64,000 nt of DNA from Pseudomonas huaxiensis (GCF_003231275.1 NZ_QKVL01000013.1:84332-148331), one strand, 5' to 3'; counted from the first letter of the stretch, positions 46,249-55,318 are shown. The notes: generated by a model from the letters alone, not told the origin. A program made the numbers and translations.

Positions 46249-46335
46249 GCCCTTCGCGACGGTTCGGCGCCCCGACAAGCTCGCTCCTACACTGTAGGAG
46301 CGAGCTTGTCGGGGCGCCGACCCGTCGCGAAGGGC
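46249..46335. repeat. Long near-perfect REP-derived palindrome, 87 nt
   Basis: Two 43-nt arms (46249-46291 and 46293-46335) with a single mismatch and a one-base spacer. The inner halves carry the GCTCGCTCCTACA REP core; the outer halves carry GCCCTTCGCGACGG and GGCGCCCCGACAA. It lies between the convergent Lrp-type and CYTH genes. Confidence 0.9.
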
Positions 46336-46377
46336 TGCATAAAACGCTAACTGACTGACATTACCCGCGACCCTGGC

Positions 46378-47745
46378 TTATTTGCGCGCCAGTTGTTTCC
46401 AGCCGCGGCACTGGGCAACGGCGAAGGCTTGCTGGACGCGGGCGTCCAGCACTTCGTCGCTGATGGGCAGGCATGCCAATTGTTGCAGCTTGCTCAACTC
46501 GCCGTAGAGGCGGTCCAGTTCCGGAACTTCCAGCACATCGCGGGCATGGTGCAGCCAGGCCAGCAGGCGCTCGATGCGCGGCAGTTGCTCGGCGAGGTCT
46601 TCCGGCTGCTGCTGGTACAGCGGCAGTTGCAGGGCCTTGGCCTCGTCGCCGAATTCCACGGTCAGCCAACTGGCCAGAGGTGCTGCGCCCTGGCGGTCGC
46701 CGCGCTTGTTGCGGTCAACGGTCCAGGCGCGGGCCAGCAGCCAGCGCGAGGTGTCCAGGGAGAACTGGCCCCAGCGGGTGTCCAGCAGTTCTTCGGCGAA
46801 CTGCTCAGGCGCGGCGCGACGAACGTCTTCGTCGTCATTACCGGCCAGGACCACGGTGCGCCAGTCTTCCAGCAGGGCGTCGAGACTGCCGCGCAGGGCG
46901 CGGGTGGTGGCGCGCGGTGCTGCCTGGCCGAGGCTGCTGGCCAGGCCGCGCAGTTCAGCGAGGCACTGCACCCAGTCCTGCAGCAGGCGCCAGTGGCCGT
47001 TGTAACGGTATTGCTCGGCCAGGCGCTGGCTGCTGCCGAGCAACTGCCAGGCGATGGCGGCGAAGGCGTCGTCCAGCGACATTTCCGGGGTCAGCTCGGC
47101 GGCGGGCAGGCTGAGCTGATAGCTGGCCGGGTCAAGCAGGCGGTAGCCGCGCTCGGCCTTGCTGATATCGCAAGGGAACAGCGGCAGGGTTGCCGCCAGT
47201 TCGGCAGCCAGTTCCAGCAGGGCTGCCGGTTCGCCTTCGCGCAGTTCCAGTTCCAGCTCGCAGATTTCTTCCTTCTGCTTGCCGACGATAACGGTGCCGA
47301 GGTCCAGGGCGGCTTCAATTACCACTTTGGACTTGCCGCGGCCCCAGGCGATGTCGGCGTATTCGCGGACGAAATCGGTGGTGAACAGCGGCTTGATGGT
47401 TTTCTTGTCCAGCTCCGCCAGTTCGGCGGGCCAGCACTGATCGTCGAGCTTCTTCAGGTCCAGCTTGGCCTTGGGCAGCTCCCACTGGAACTCATTGCGC
47501 TCGGACAGGCCGGCAACGCTCTGGCCGCGGGTTTTCAGGGTCTGGATCACCACGTCGCCGTCGCGGCGCAGGCGCAGGGCGACTTTGGCTGCAGCAAGAT
47601 CGCGCTCCGGGGTGTCGAAGTACTGGTTGAGCAGCTCACGCTGCTGCCAGCCGGACTTGTTGCGCTTCTTCAGCAATGGGTGCTCACGCAGCGCGGCGAG
47701 GGTCTCGCGGCTGATCCGCAGTTTGATTTCGGTTTCTTTGTTCAT
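46378..47745 (-). CDS. CYTH/CHAD domain inorganic triphosphatase (YgiF-like)
   Basis: A 455-residue cytosolic protein. The N-terminal CYTH domain shows the ExExK motif ETEIK (4-8), YFDTPERDLAAAKVALRLRR and a later ELELREGEP strand. A C-terminal CHAD helical domain (about 225-450) contains a conserved histidine region (LLAWLHHARDVLEVPEL). E. coli YgiF hydrolyses tripolyphosphate; CHAD domains bind polyphosphate, which fits a genome with ppk/ppx. Single gene, divergent from argE. Confidence 0.92.
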   Translation of the reverse strand: MNKETEIKLRISRETLAALREHPLLKKRNKSGWQQRELLNQYFDTPERDLAAAKVALRLRRDGDVVIQTLKTRGQSVAGLSERNEFQWELPKAKLDLKKLDDQCWPAELAELDKKTIKPLFTTDFVREYADIAWGRGKSKVVIEAALDLGTVIVGKQKEEICELELELREGEPAALLELAAELAATLPLFPCDISKAERGYRLLDPASYQLSLPAAELTPEMSLDDAFAAIAWQLLGSSQRLAEQYRYNGHWRLLQDWVQCLAELRGLASSLGQAAPRATTRALRGSLDALLEDWRTVVLAGNDDEDVRRAAPEQFAEELLDTRWGQFSLDTSRWLLARAWTVDRNKRGDRQGAAPLASWLTVEFGDEAKALQLPLYQQQPEDLAEQLPRIERLLAWLHHARDVLEVPELDRLYGELSKLQQLACLPISDEVLDARVQQAFAVAQCRGWKQLARK

Positions 47746-47865
47746 TGCTGGGTAACCAGAAGGGCGGGGACGTCTTGGCCGTGCAGTGTACAGGACTCGA
47801 TCGCTCGCGGTTTATTCAAGGTGGCCGATGGCCCTATGATGGGCCTCGTTTCCAGGAGAACGCGC

Positions 47866-49023
47866 ATGTCGCTGCCATCGCTCAAGGACCAGTTCGCCGC
47901 GTTGATCGCCGCGCCCTCGGTCAGTTGTACCCAACCGGATCTGGACCAGTCCAACCGCGGGGTGATCGATCTGCTTGCCGGCTGGCTTGGCGACCTGGGT
48001 TTCACCTGCGAGATCCAGCAGATCACGCCGGGCAAGTTCAACCTGCTCGCCAGTTACGGTAGCGGCCCCGGCGGGCTGGTGCTGGCCGGGCACAGCGACA
48101 CCGTGCCCTACGATCCGCAATTATGGAAAAGCGACCCGCTGACGCTGACGGAAGTCGGTGATCGCTGGGTCGGGCTCGGCGTGTGCGACATGAAGGGTTT
48201 CTTCCCGCTGATCATCGAGGCGGTCCGGCCGTTGCTCGATCAACCGTTCCGTCAGCCGCTGCTGATCCTGGCGACCTGTGACGAAGAAAGCTCGATGTCC
48301 GGCGCCCGCGCCTTGGCCGAGGCGGGTCGTCCGCTTGGTCGCGCCGCAGTGATCGGCGAGCCGACCGGGCTGAAACCGATTCGTCTGCACAAGGGCGTGA
48401 TGATGGAGCGCATCGATATTCTTGGGCGCAGTGGCCATTCGTCGGATCCGTCTTTGGGCCAGAGCGCTCTGGAAGCGATGCATCAGGTCATGGGCGCCTT
48501 GATGGAACTGCGTCAGCAATGGCAGCGCGAGTACAACAACAGCCAGTTCAGCGTGCCCCAGCCGACCCTGAACTTTGGCTGCATCCATGGTGGCGACAAC
48601 CCCAATCGAATCTGTGGTCAATGCGCCCTGGAATTCGACCTGCGCCCCCTGCCGGGCATGGACCCGCAGGTGCTGCGCGCGGCGATTCGCGGCAAGCTGG
48701 CGCCGCTGGCCGAGCAGCATCAGGTGAAGATCGACTATGCGCCGCTGTTCCCGGAGGTGCCGCCATTCGAACAGAGCGCCGATGCGGAACTGGTGCAACT
48801 GGCCGAACGTCTTACCGGTCATGTGGCCGAGGCAGTAGCCTTCGGCACCGAAGCGCCTTATCTTCAGCGCCTGGGCTGCGAAACTCTGGTCCTCGGCCCC
48901 GGTGACATCGCCTGCGCCCACCAGCCCGGCGAGTACCTTGAACTGTCACGCCTGGACCCTACAGTGCGTGTGTTGCGTGAGTTGATCCAACATTACTGCC
49001 TCAGCCCGGCCGCCGGCCGCTGA
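47866..49023 (+). CDS. argE: Acetylornithine deacetylase
   Basis: A 385-residue M20-family zinc hydrolase making ornithine from N-acetylornithine. Metal and catalytic motifs: LAGHSDTVPYD (His, Asp), GVCDMKGFF, ATCDEESSMSG (Glu-Glu), GEPTGLKPIRLHKG and the late ACAHQPGEYLEL histidine. ATG 47866 has an excellent CCAGGAGAACGCGC upstream. The long open frame extending to 46393 is a shadow of the minus-strand CYTH gene. It stands upstream of a small Arg-Arg leader frame and argA. Confidence 0.95.
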   Translation: MSLPSLKDQFAALIAAPSVSCTQPDLDQSNRGVIDLLAGWLGDLGFTCEIQQITPGKFNLLASYGSGPGGLVLAGHSDTVPYDPQLWKSDPLTLTEVGDRWVGLGVCDMKGFFPLIIEAVRPLLDQPFRQPLLILATCDEESSMSGARALAEAGRPLGRAAVIGEPTGLKPIRLHKGVMMERIDILGRSGHSSDPSLGQSALEAMHQVMGALMELRQQWQREYNNSQFSVPQPTLNFGCIHGGDNPNRICGQCALEFDLRPLPGMDPQVLRAAIRGKLAPLAEQHQVKIDYAPLFPEVPPFEQSADAELVQLAERLTGHVAEAVAFGTEAPYLQRLGCETLVLGPGDIACAHQPGEYLELSRLDPTVRVLRELIQHYCLSPAAGR

Positions 49024-49052
49024 GCCACCTTGCCTTGCAAAGGAGAACGCGT

Positions 49053-49079
49053 GTGACGCCTTGCCTGCTGCGACGATAA
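49053..49079 (+). CDS. Candidate leader peptide MTPCLLRR upstream of argA
   Basis: GTG 49053 is preceded by AAAGGAGAACGCGT, giving AGGAG seven bases upstream. The frame encodes eight residues, MTPCLLRR, ending in two consecutive rare CGA arginine codons just before TAA (49077). It lies 29 bp after the argE stop and 55 bp before the argA start. Arginine codons in front of the first enzyme of arginine synthesis suggest attenuation or coupled control. No clear terminator hairpin follows; the downstream 55 nt are pyrimidine-rich. An overlapping GTG-TGA start-stop at 49051 uses the same ribosome binding site. Confidence 0.45.
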   Translation: MTPCLLRR

Positions 49080-49134
49080 CCCTTCGAGCGCTGTTGCTGT
49101 TCCGTTCTTGTCTTCATTTCTACAGGCTCAGGTT

Positions 49135-50433
49135 ATGCCCGAATACGTCAATTGGCTGCGTCATGCTTCGCCTTACATCAATGCTCACCGGGACTGCACC
49201 TTCGTGGTCATGCTCCCGGGCGATGGGGTCGACCACCCCAACTTCGGCAATATCGTCCACGACCTGGTGCTGTTGCACAGCCTCGGGGTTCGTCTGGTGC
49301 TGGTGCACGGTTCCCGCCCGCAAATCGAAAGCCGCCTGAGCGCACGCGGTCTGAGCGCCCACTACCACCATGGTTTGCGCATCACTGACGCGGCGACCCT
49401 GGAGTGCGTCATCGACGCGGTTGGCCAACTGCGCATCGCCATCGAAGCGCGGTTGTCCATGGACATGGCCGCCTCGCCGATGCAGGGCTCGCGGTTGCGG
49501 GTGGCCTCGGGCAACCTGGTGACCGCGCGGCCGATCGGCGTGCTGGAAGGCGTGGACTATCACCACACCGGTGAAGTGCGCCGGGTCGACCGCAAGGGCA
49601 TCAGTCGCCTGCTGGACGAGCGCTCCATCGTCCTGCTGTCGCCGCTGGGCTATTCGCCCACGGGTGAAATCTTCAACCTGGCTTGCGAGGACGTCGCGAC
49701 CCGCGCCGCCATCGAGCTGGAGGCGGACAAGCTGTTGCTGTTCGGTGCCGAGCCGGGTCTGCTGGACGCTACGGGGCGTCTGGTCCGGGAAATCCGTCCG
49801 CAGCAGGTGGCGCCTCACCTGGAGCGCCTCGGCTCCGACTACCAGGCCGAGCTGCTGGATGCCGCTGCCGAAGCCTGCCGGGGCGGCGTGGCGCGCAGCC
49901 ATATCGTCAGCTACGCCGAGAACGGCGCGCTGCTCAACGAGCTGTTCACCCGCGAAGGCGGCGGCACGCTGGTTGCGCAGGAGCAGTTCGAACTGGTGCG
50001 GGAGGCGGCGATCGAGGATGTCGGTGGCCTGCTGGAACTGATCAGCCCGCTGGAAGAGCAGGGGATTCTGGTGCGTCGGTCGCGCGAGGTGCTGGAGCGC
50101 GAGATCGAGCAGTTCAGCGTGGTGGAACGCGAAAGCGTGATCATCGCCTGTGCGGCGCTGTATCCGATTGCTGATTCCGATGCGGGTGAGCTGGCGTGCC
50201 TGGCGGTGAATCCGGAGTATCGCCATGGCGGTCGCGGTGATGATCTGCTGGAGCGTATCGAGACGCGGGCGAGGGCGTTGGGGTTGAAAACGCTGTTCGT
50301 GCTGACGACCCGGACGGCGCACTGGTTCCGCGAGCGAGGGTTTGTGCCGAGCGGGGTCGAGCGGCTGCCGGCGGCGCGGGCGTCGCTGTACAACTATCAG
50401 CGCAATTCGAAGATTTTCGAGAAGGCTTTGTAG
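49135..50433 (+). CDS. argA: N-acetylglutamate synthase (kinase-like plus GNAT form)
   Basis: A 432-residue enzyme that acetylates glutamate with acetyl-CoA, the first step of arginine synthesis, normally feedback-inhibited by arginine. The N-terminal amino-acid-kinase-like domain (1-285) has VLVHGSRPQIESRLSARG and SMDMAASPMQGSRLRVASGN. The C-terminal GNAT domain (290-432) has LACLAVNPEYRHGGRGDDLL and FRERGFVPSGVERLP. ATG 49135 gives the conserved start PEYVNWLRHASPYIN; TTG 49108 would add nine residues. The N-acetylglutamate kinase gene argB is not here. Confidence 0.97.
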   Translation: MPEYVNWLRHASPYINAHRDCTFVVMLPGDGVDHPNFGNIVHDLVLLHSLGVRLVLVHGSRPQIESRLSARGLSAHYHHGLRITDAATLECVIDAVGQLRIAIEARLSMDMAASPMQGSRLRVASGNLVTARPIGVLEGVDYHHTGEVRRVDRKGISRLLDERSIVLLSPLGYSPTGEIFNLACEDVATRAAIELEADKLLLFGAEPGLLDATGRLVREIRPQQVAPHLERLGSDYQAELLDAAAEACRGGVARSHIVSYAENGALLNELFTREGGGTLVAQEQFELVREAAIEDVGGLLELISPLEEQGILVRRSREVLEREIEQFSVVERESVIIACAALYPIADSDAGELACLAVNPEYRHGGRGDDLLERIETRARALGLKTLFVLTTRTAHWFRERGFVPSGVERLPAARASLYNYQRNSKIFEKAL

Positions 50434-50447
50434 GTATTGAGGTCCTG

Positions 50448-50516
50448 ATCGCCGGCAAGCCGGCTCCCACAGGTCCGGTGTACGCTGACCCTTGTGGGAG
50501 CCGGCTTGCCGGCGAT
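50448..50516. repeat. REP inverted pair (REPIN), GTGGGAGCCGGCTTGCCGGC family
   Basis: Perfect 24-nt arms ATCGCCGGCAAGCCGGCTCC.. (50448-50471) and complement (50493-50516), spacer 21 nt. This is a different REP family from the other four in the window. Confidence 0.9.
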
Positions 50517-50526
50517 GAGGCCATAA

Positions 50527-50554
50527 AAAACGCCGCCTGATCAGGCGGCGTTTT
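50527..50554. terminator. Bidirectional terminator between argA and spuI
   Basis: AAAACGCCGCCTGA / TCAGGCGGCGTTTT, a perfect 28-nt palindrome with A and T runs on both sides, serving convergent argA and the glutamine synthetase-like gene. Confidence 0.92.
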
Positions 50555-50557
50555 CAT

Positions 50558-51934
50558 TTACACGGTATGCAGGTACCAGTTGTACTCGAGGTCGGAGATG
50601 GAGTGCTCGAACTCCTCCAGCTCGCTTTCCTTGCACGCGACAAAGATGTCGATGTACTTCGGATCGATGTACTTGTTGAGGATCTCGCTGTCGTCCAGCT
50701 CGCGCAGGGCATCACGCAAGTTGTTCGGCAGGCTCTGCTCAACCTGTTCGTAGGCGTTGCCTTCGACCGGCTTGTTCGGCTCGACCTTGTTGGTCAGGCC
50801 GTGATGCACGCCCGCCAGCACGGCAGCCATCAACAGGTACGGGTTGGCGTCGGCACCGGCTACGCGGTGTTCAAGGCGCACAGCGTCCGGCGTGCCCGTC
50901 GGAACGCGCAGGGCCACGGTGCGGTTGTCCAGACCCCAGCTTGGCGCGTTCGGCACATAGAACTGGGCTCCGAAACGACGGTACGAGTTGACGTTCGGGC
51001 AGAGGAACGCCATTGACGCTGGCAGGGTCTCGAGCACACCGCCGATCGCGTGACGCAGCGCGGCGTTCTGCTCGGGATCCTCGCTGGTGAAGATGTTCTT
51101 GCCATCTTTGTCCAGCACCGAGATATGAACATGCAGACCGTTGCCCGCCTGGCCCGGGTAAGGCTTGGCCATGAAGGTGGTGTCCATCTCATGGTCGTAG
51201 GCGATGTTCTTGATCAGGCGTTTGAGCAGAACCGCGTAATCGCAGGCCTTCAGCGGGTCGGCGACATGGTGCAGGTTCACTTCGAACTGCGCCGGGGCGC
51301 TTTCCTTGACGATGGCGTCAGCCGGAATGCCTTGTTCCTTCGCACCTTCGAGGATGTCCTGAAGGCAGTCGACGTATTCGTCGAGGTCGTCGATCAGATA
51401 AACCTGGGTCGATTGCGGACGTTTGCCGGAAATCGGCGAGCGTGGCGGCTGTGGACGACCGTTCACGTTTTCCTGGTCGATCAGGTAGAACTCCAGCTCG
51501 AACGCGGCGCAGATGGTCAGGCCCATCTCGTCGAACCTGGCCACGACCTGACGCAGGACTTCCCGCGGGTCGGCGAAGAACGGTGCACCTTCGATTTCGT
51601 GCATGGTCATCAGCAGCTGCGCGGTAGGGCGCTTCTGCCAAGGCTCGTTGGAGAGAGTGTCGGGGATCGGATAGCAGATGCGGTCGGCGTCGCCGATGTC
51701 CAGGCCCAGGCCAGTGCTTTCGACCGTGGAACCGTTGATATCCAATGCGAAGAGGGAGGCCGGCAGGTTGATGCCTTTCTCGTAAACCTTGTGGAGGCTG
51801 GTGCGCTCAATGCGCTTGCCGCGCACCACACCATTCATATCTGCAATCAGAAGGTCAACGTAGAGAACCTCAGGATGTTCCTTAAGGAACGCGTTCGCTT
51901 CGTTAAGCTGAACGGCACGCGGGGGTACCGACAT
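50558..51934 (-). CDS. spuI: Gamma-glutamylpolyamine (glutamate-putrescine) ligase, SpuI type
   Basis: A 458-residue glutamine synthetase-superfamily enzyme that joins glutamate to putrescine or related amines with ATP. GS landmarks: NEANAFLKEHPEVLYVDLLI at the beta-grasp N-terminus, FELEFYLIDQENV, TFMAKPYPGQAGNGLHVHIS (glutamate/ATP-binding loop) and RVPTGTPDAVRLEHRVAGAD. The start is ATG 51934 with AAAGGTGTTGCATC. It is divergent from spuB and separated by the spuA remnant; in P. aeruginosa spuI also borders spuABCDEFGH. Confidence 0.9.
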   Translation of the reverse strand: MSVPPRAVQLNEANAFLKEHPEVLYVDLLIADMNGVVRGKRIERTSLHKVYEKGINLPASLFALDINGSTVESTGLGLDIGDADRICYPIPDTLSNEPWQKRPTAQLLMTMHEIEGAPFFADPREVLRQVVARFDEMGLTICAAFELEFYLIDQENVNGRPQPPRSPISGKRPQSTQVYLIDDLDEYVDCLQDILEGAKEQGIPADAIVKESAPAQFEVNLHHVADPLKACDYAVLLKRLIKNIAYDHEMDTTFMAKPYPGQAGNGLHVHISVLDKDGKNIFTSEDPEQNAALRHAIGGVLETLPASMAFLCPNVNSYRRFGAQFYVPNAPSWGLDNRTVALRVPTGTPDAVRLEHRVAGADANPYLLMAAVLAGVHHGLTNKVEPNKPVEGNAYEQVEQSLPNNLRDALRELDDSEILNKYIDPKYIDIFVACKESELEEFEHSISDLEYNWYLHTV

Positions 51935-52211
51935 GATGCAACACCTTTGTTGTTAAAAATATCAATCAATGGGGGCTTGCAGGCCCAGTCAATCGGAAAG
52001 CCCGAATGAAGTCAAGCAAGCCCCATGATGCCCTAAAAGGGCGCCATAGCGGCATTTTTGCTGCAATTCAGGGCATCCACAAGCGCTGCTTTCGTCGTGA
52101 AAGGGGTGAAACGAGTAAGCCGTATTTTATTTTTTACGGGGTGGTTGTGTAAAAAAATGAACAAGGCTAAGCTCGGTCGCAACCCATAACATCAATAATA
52201 CCGGGGGTTAC
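51935..52211. promoter_or_regulatory. Divergent promoter region between spuI and the spu operon
   Basis: AT-rich relative to its surroundings, especially 52120-52165 (TTTTATTTTTTACGGGG and TGTAAAAAAATGAAC). It must hold the spuI promoter and that of the spu operon. I see no confident sigma-70 or sigma-54 boxes or named operator. Confidence 0.5.
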
Positions 52212-52376
52212 ATGTCACGCCTGTCGATCATTGGCGACACCGGCTGCCCTGTGCGGGCGGGTCTGGATGCCATTTCCGCGAGCAGCGAACGCTATCTGTC
52301 AGTAGCGTTGGCGCCGGCCAAAATAGTTGACGGCCAAGGCGACGTGTTCCCGATCGTTTCATCTACTCATACTGCC
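52212..52376 (+). pseudogene. spuA: Remnant of spuA (gamma-glutamyl-GABA hydrolase), N-terminal part only
   Basis: The translated start MSRLSIIGDTGCPVRAGL and then SASSERYLSVALAPAK resemble the first 40-50 residues of PuuD/SpuA-type class I glutamine amidotransferases (pattern MSRL-x-x-IG-x-T-x-C...GL...Y-x-x-A). Beyond about 52360 similarity stops; the frame runs open to 52529 with unrelated residues and no Cys-His-Glu triad. The position, between spuI and spuB, is where spuA sits in P. aeruginosa. The catalytic domain is deleted, so this is not a working hydrolase. It could persist as leader sequence of the operon. Confidence 0.6.
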
Positions 52377-52536
52377 TTTCATCACTATAGCGGGCTCCTC
52401 TGCATCACGGGCAATGCCGGTGACGCATTCTCCTCGCGCGCCTTTTGCTTTGGGCCGTCGGGGGATCCAGAATGCTGGAGACGGCCTGACATAGGCGTCT
52501 TGACTACAGTCCAGGCATTTACCTGCTGAGGTATTT

Positions 52537-53898
52537 ATGAGTAGCAGCAATCTCGACCAGCTCACCGATTGGCTGAAAGAGCACAAGATCACCGAAGTCG
52601 AATGTCTGATCAGCGACTTGACCGGTATCACCCGGGGCAAGATCTCGCCAACCAACAAGTTCATTGCCGAAAAGGGCATGCGCCTGCCCGAAAGCGTCCT
52701 GCTGCAGACCGTGACCGGCGACTACGTCGATGACGACATCTATTACGAGCTGCTGGACCCGGCCGACATCGACATGATCTGCCGCCCCGACGAGAACGCC
52801 GTGTTCCTCGTACCGTGGGCCATCGAGCCGACTGCCCAGGTGATCCACGACACCTACGACAAGAAGGGCAACCCGGTCGAGCTGTCGCCGCGCAACGTGC
52901 TCAAGAAAGTGCTGAAACTCTATGCCGACAAGGGCTGGCAGCCGATTGTGGCGCCGGAAATGGAGTTCTACCTGACCAAGCGCTGCGAAGACCCGGACTT
53001 CCCGCTGCAGCCGCCGATCGGTCGCTCCGGCCGCCCGGAAACCGGCCGCCAGTCGTTCTCTATCGAAGCCGCCAACGAATTCGACCCGCTGTTCGAAGAC
53101 GTCTATGACTGGTGCGAACTGCAGAACCTCGACCTGGACACGCTGATCCACGAAGACGGCACCGCGCAGATGGAAATCAACTTCCGTCACGGCAACGCCC
53201 TGTCCCTGGCCGACCAGATCCTGGTGTTCAAGCGGACCATGCGCGAGGCAGCGCTCAAGCACAATGTCGCCGCCACCTTCATGGCCAAGCCCATGACCGG
53301 CGAGCCTGGCAGCGCGATGCACCTGCACCAGAGCATCATTGACGTGAAGACCGGCAAGAACATCTTCTCCAATGAAGACGGCAGCATGAGCGAGCTGTTC
53401 CTTTACCACGTCGGTGGCCTGCAGAAGTTCATCCCCGAAGTGCTGCCGCTGTTCGCCCCCAACGTCAACTCGTTCCGCCGCTTCCTGCCCGACACCTCGG
53501 CGCCGGTGAACGTGGAGTGGGGCGAGGAAAACCGTACCGTCGGCCTGCGCGTCCCGGATGCCGGCCCGCAGAACCGCCGTGTCGAGAACCGCCTGCCTGG
53601 CGCCGACGCCAACCCTTACCTGGCCATCGCCGCGAGCCTGCTGTGCGGCTACATCGGCATGGTCGAAGGCATCAATGCCAGTGCCCCGGTCGTGGGCCGT
53701 GGTTACGAACGGCGCAACCTGCGCCTGCCGCTGACCATCGAGGACGCCCTGGAGCGCATGGAAAACTGTCGTGCGCTGGAGAAGTACCTGGGCAAGAAAT
53801 TCATTGCCGGCTACGTCGCCACCAAACGGGCCGAGCACGAGAACTTCAAGCGCGTGATCAGCTCCTGGGAACGTGAGTTCCTGCTGTTCGCGGTCTGA
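52537..53898 (+). CDS. spuB: Gamma-glutamylpolyamine synthetase, SpuB type
   Basis: A 453-residue glutamine synthetase-like ligase related to SpuI. It has WLKEHKITEVECLISDLTGI, MEFYLTKRCEDPDFPL, FMAKPMTGEPGSAMHLHQS and LRVPDAGPQNRRVENRLPGA. It activates polyamines by gamma-glutamylation for breakdown. ATG 52537 follows CTGAGGTATTT. Forms an operon with spuC (48-bp gap) and the transporter genes. Having two divergent copies suggests different amine specificity, not readable from sequence. Confidence 0.92.
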   Translation: MSSSNLDQLTDWLKEHKITEVECLISDLTGITRGKISPTNKFIAEKGMRLPESVLLQTVTGDYVDDDIYYELLDPADIDMICRPDENAVFLVPWAIEPTAQVIHDTYDKKGNPVELSPRNVLKKVLKLYADKGWQPIVAPEMEFYLTKRCEDPDFPLQPPIGRSGRPETGRQSFSIEAANEFDPLFEDVYDWCELQNLDLDTLIHEDGTAQMEINFRHGNALSLADQILVFKRTMREAALKHNVAATFMAKPMTGEPGSAMHLHQSIIDVKTGKNIFSNEDGSMSELFLYHVGGLQKFIPEVLPLFAPNVNSFRRFLPDTSAPVNVEWGEENRTVGLRVPDAGPQNRRVENRLPGADANPYLAIAASLLCGYIGMVEGINASAPVVGRGYERRNLRLPLTIEDALERMENCRALEKYLGKKFIAGYVATKRAEHENFKRVISSWEREFLLFAV

Positions 53899-53946
53899 TC
53901 AACCCCGGGGCCGCAGGAGCGCGGCCGCCAGAAAACGGAGAAGCAC

Positions 53947-55308
53947 ATGAGCGTCAAGAACCCGCAAACCCGCGAGTGGCAGGACCTGAGTCGTGATCAT
54001 CACCTGGCGCCTTTCAGCGACTATAAACAGTTGCAGGAAAAGGGCCCGCGGATCATTACCAAGGCCCAGGGCGTGCATCTGTGGGACAGCGAGGGCAACA
54101 AGATCCTCGACGGCATGGCCGGCCTGTGGTGCGTGGCGGTCGGCTATGGCCGTGAAGAACTGGCCGATGCGGCGAGCAAGCAGATGCGCGAGCTGCCGTA
54201 CTACAACCTGTTCTTCCAGACTGCTCACCCGCCGGCGCTCGAACTGGCCAAGGCGATCTCCGACGTGGCCCCGGAAGGCATGAGCCACGTGTTCTTCACC
54301 GGCTCCGGCTCCGAAGGCAATGACACCGTGCTGCGCATGGTCCGTCATTACTGGGCGCTGAAGGGCAAGCCGCAGAAGAAGACCATCATCGGCCGCGTCA
54401 ACGGTTATCACGGCTCCACCGTGGCCGGTGCCAGCCTGGGTGGCATGTCCGGCATGCACGAGCAGGGCGACCTGCCAATCCCGAACATCGTTCACATCCC
54501 GCAGCCATACTGGTTCGGCGAAGGTGGCGACAAGACCCCGGAAGCGTTCGGGATCTGGGCGGCCGAGCAACTGGAGAAGAAGATCCTCGAAGTCGGTGTC
54601 GACAACGTCGCTGCCTTTATTGCCGAGCCGATCCAGGGCGCGGGCGGGGTGATCATTCCACCAGAAAGCTACTGGCCGAAGATCAAGGAAATCCTCGCGC
54701 GCTACGACATCCTGTTCGTTGCCGACGAAGTGATCTGCGGTTTCGGCCGCACCGGCGAGTGGTTCGGCTCCGACTACTACGACCTGAAACCCGACCTGAT
54801 GACCATCGCCAAGGGCCTGACTTCCGGCTACATCCCCATGGGCGGCGTGATCGTCCGTGACGAAGTGGTCAAGGTGCTCAACGAAGGCGGCGATTTCAAC
54901 CACGGCTTCACCTATTCCGGCCACCCGGTGGCAGCGGCGGTGGGCCTGGAAAACCTGCGGATTCTGCGCGACGAGAAGATTGTCGAGCGCGTTCACGAGG
55001 AAACGGCACCCTATTTGCAGAAACGTCTGCGCGAGCTTAATGACCACCCGCTGGTGGGCGAGGTCCGCGGTCTGGGCATGCTCGGCGCGATCGAACTGGT
55101 CAAGGACAAGGCCACGCGTACCCGTTACGAAGGCAAGGGCGTCGGCATGATCTGCCGCCAGTTCTGCTTCGACAACGGCCTGATCATGCGCGCCGTGGGC
55201 GACACCATGATCATCGCTCCGCCGCTGGTGATCAGCCGCGAAGAGATCGATGAACTGGTTGAAAAGGCTCGTAAATGCCTGGATCTGACCCTCGAAGCAC
55301 TGGGCTGA
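53947..55308 (+). CDS. spuC: Putrescine-pyruvate aminotransferase
   Basis: A 453-residue class III PLP aminotransferase converting putrescine to 4-aminobutanal (or acting on related amines) with pyruvate as acceptor. It has [20 protein letters not shown] (PLP phosphate site), [35 protein letters not shown] and the Schiff-base lysine in [16 protein letters not shown]. Normal length; ribosome binding site AAACGGAGAAGCAC. It links SpuDEFGH uptake to GABA formation. Confidence 0.95.
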   Translation: MSVKNPQTREWQDLSRDHHLAPFSDYKQLQEKGPRIITKAQGVHLWDSEGNKILDGMAGLWCVAVGYGREELADAASKQMRELPYYNLFFQTAHPPALELAKAISDVAPEGMSHVFFTGSGSEGNDTVLRMVRHYWALKGKPQKKTIIGRVNGYHGSTVAGASLGGMSGMHEQGDLPIPNIVHIPQPYWFGEGGDKTPEAFGIWAAEQLEKKILEVGVDNVAAFIAEPIQGAGGVIIPPESYWPKIKEILARYDILFVADEVICGFGRTGEWFGSDYYDLKPDLMTIAKGLTSGYIPMGGVIVRDEVVKVLNEGGDFNHGFTYSGHPVAAAVGLENLRILRDEKIVERVHEETAPYLQKRLRELNDHPLVGEVRGLGMLGAIELVKDKATRTRYEGKGVGMICRQFCFDNGLIMRAVGDTMIIAPPLVISREEIDELVEKARKCLDLTLEALG

Positions 55309-55318
55309 TCAACTGCTA

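Noticed and set aside
46393..47865. Upstream extension of the argE frame (876 codons in total)
   Set aside because: The added part is antisense to the CYTH/CHAD gene; ArgE homology and a strong SD begin at 47866.
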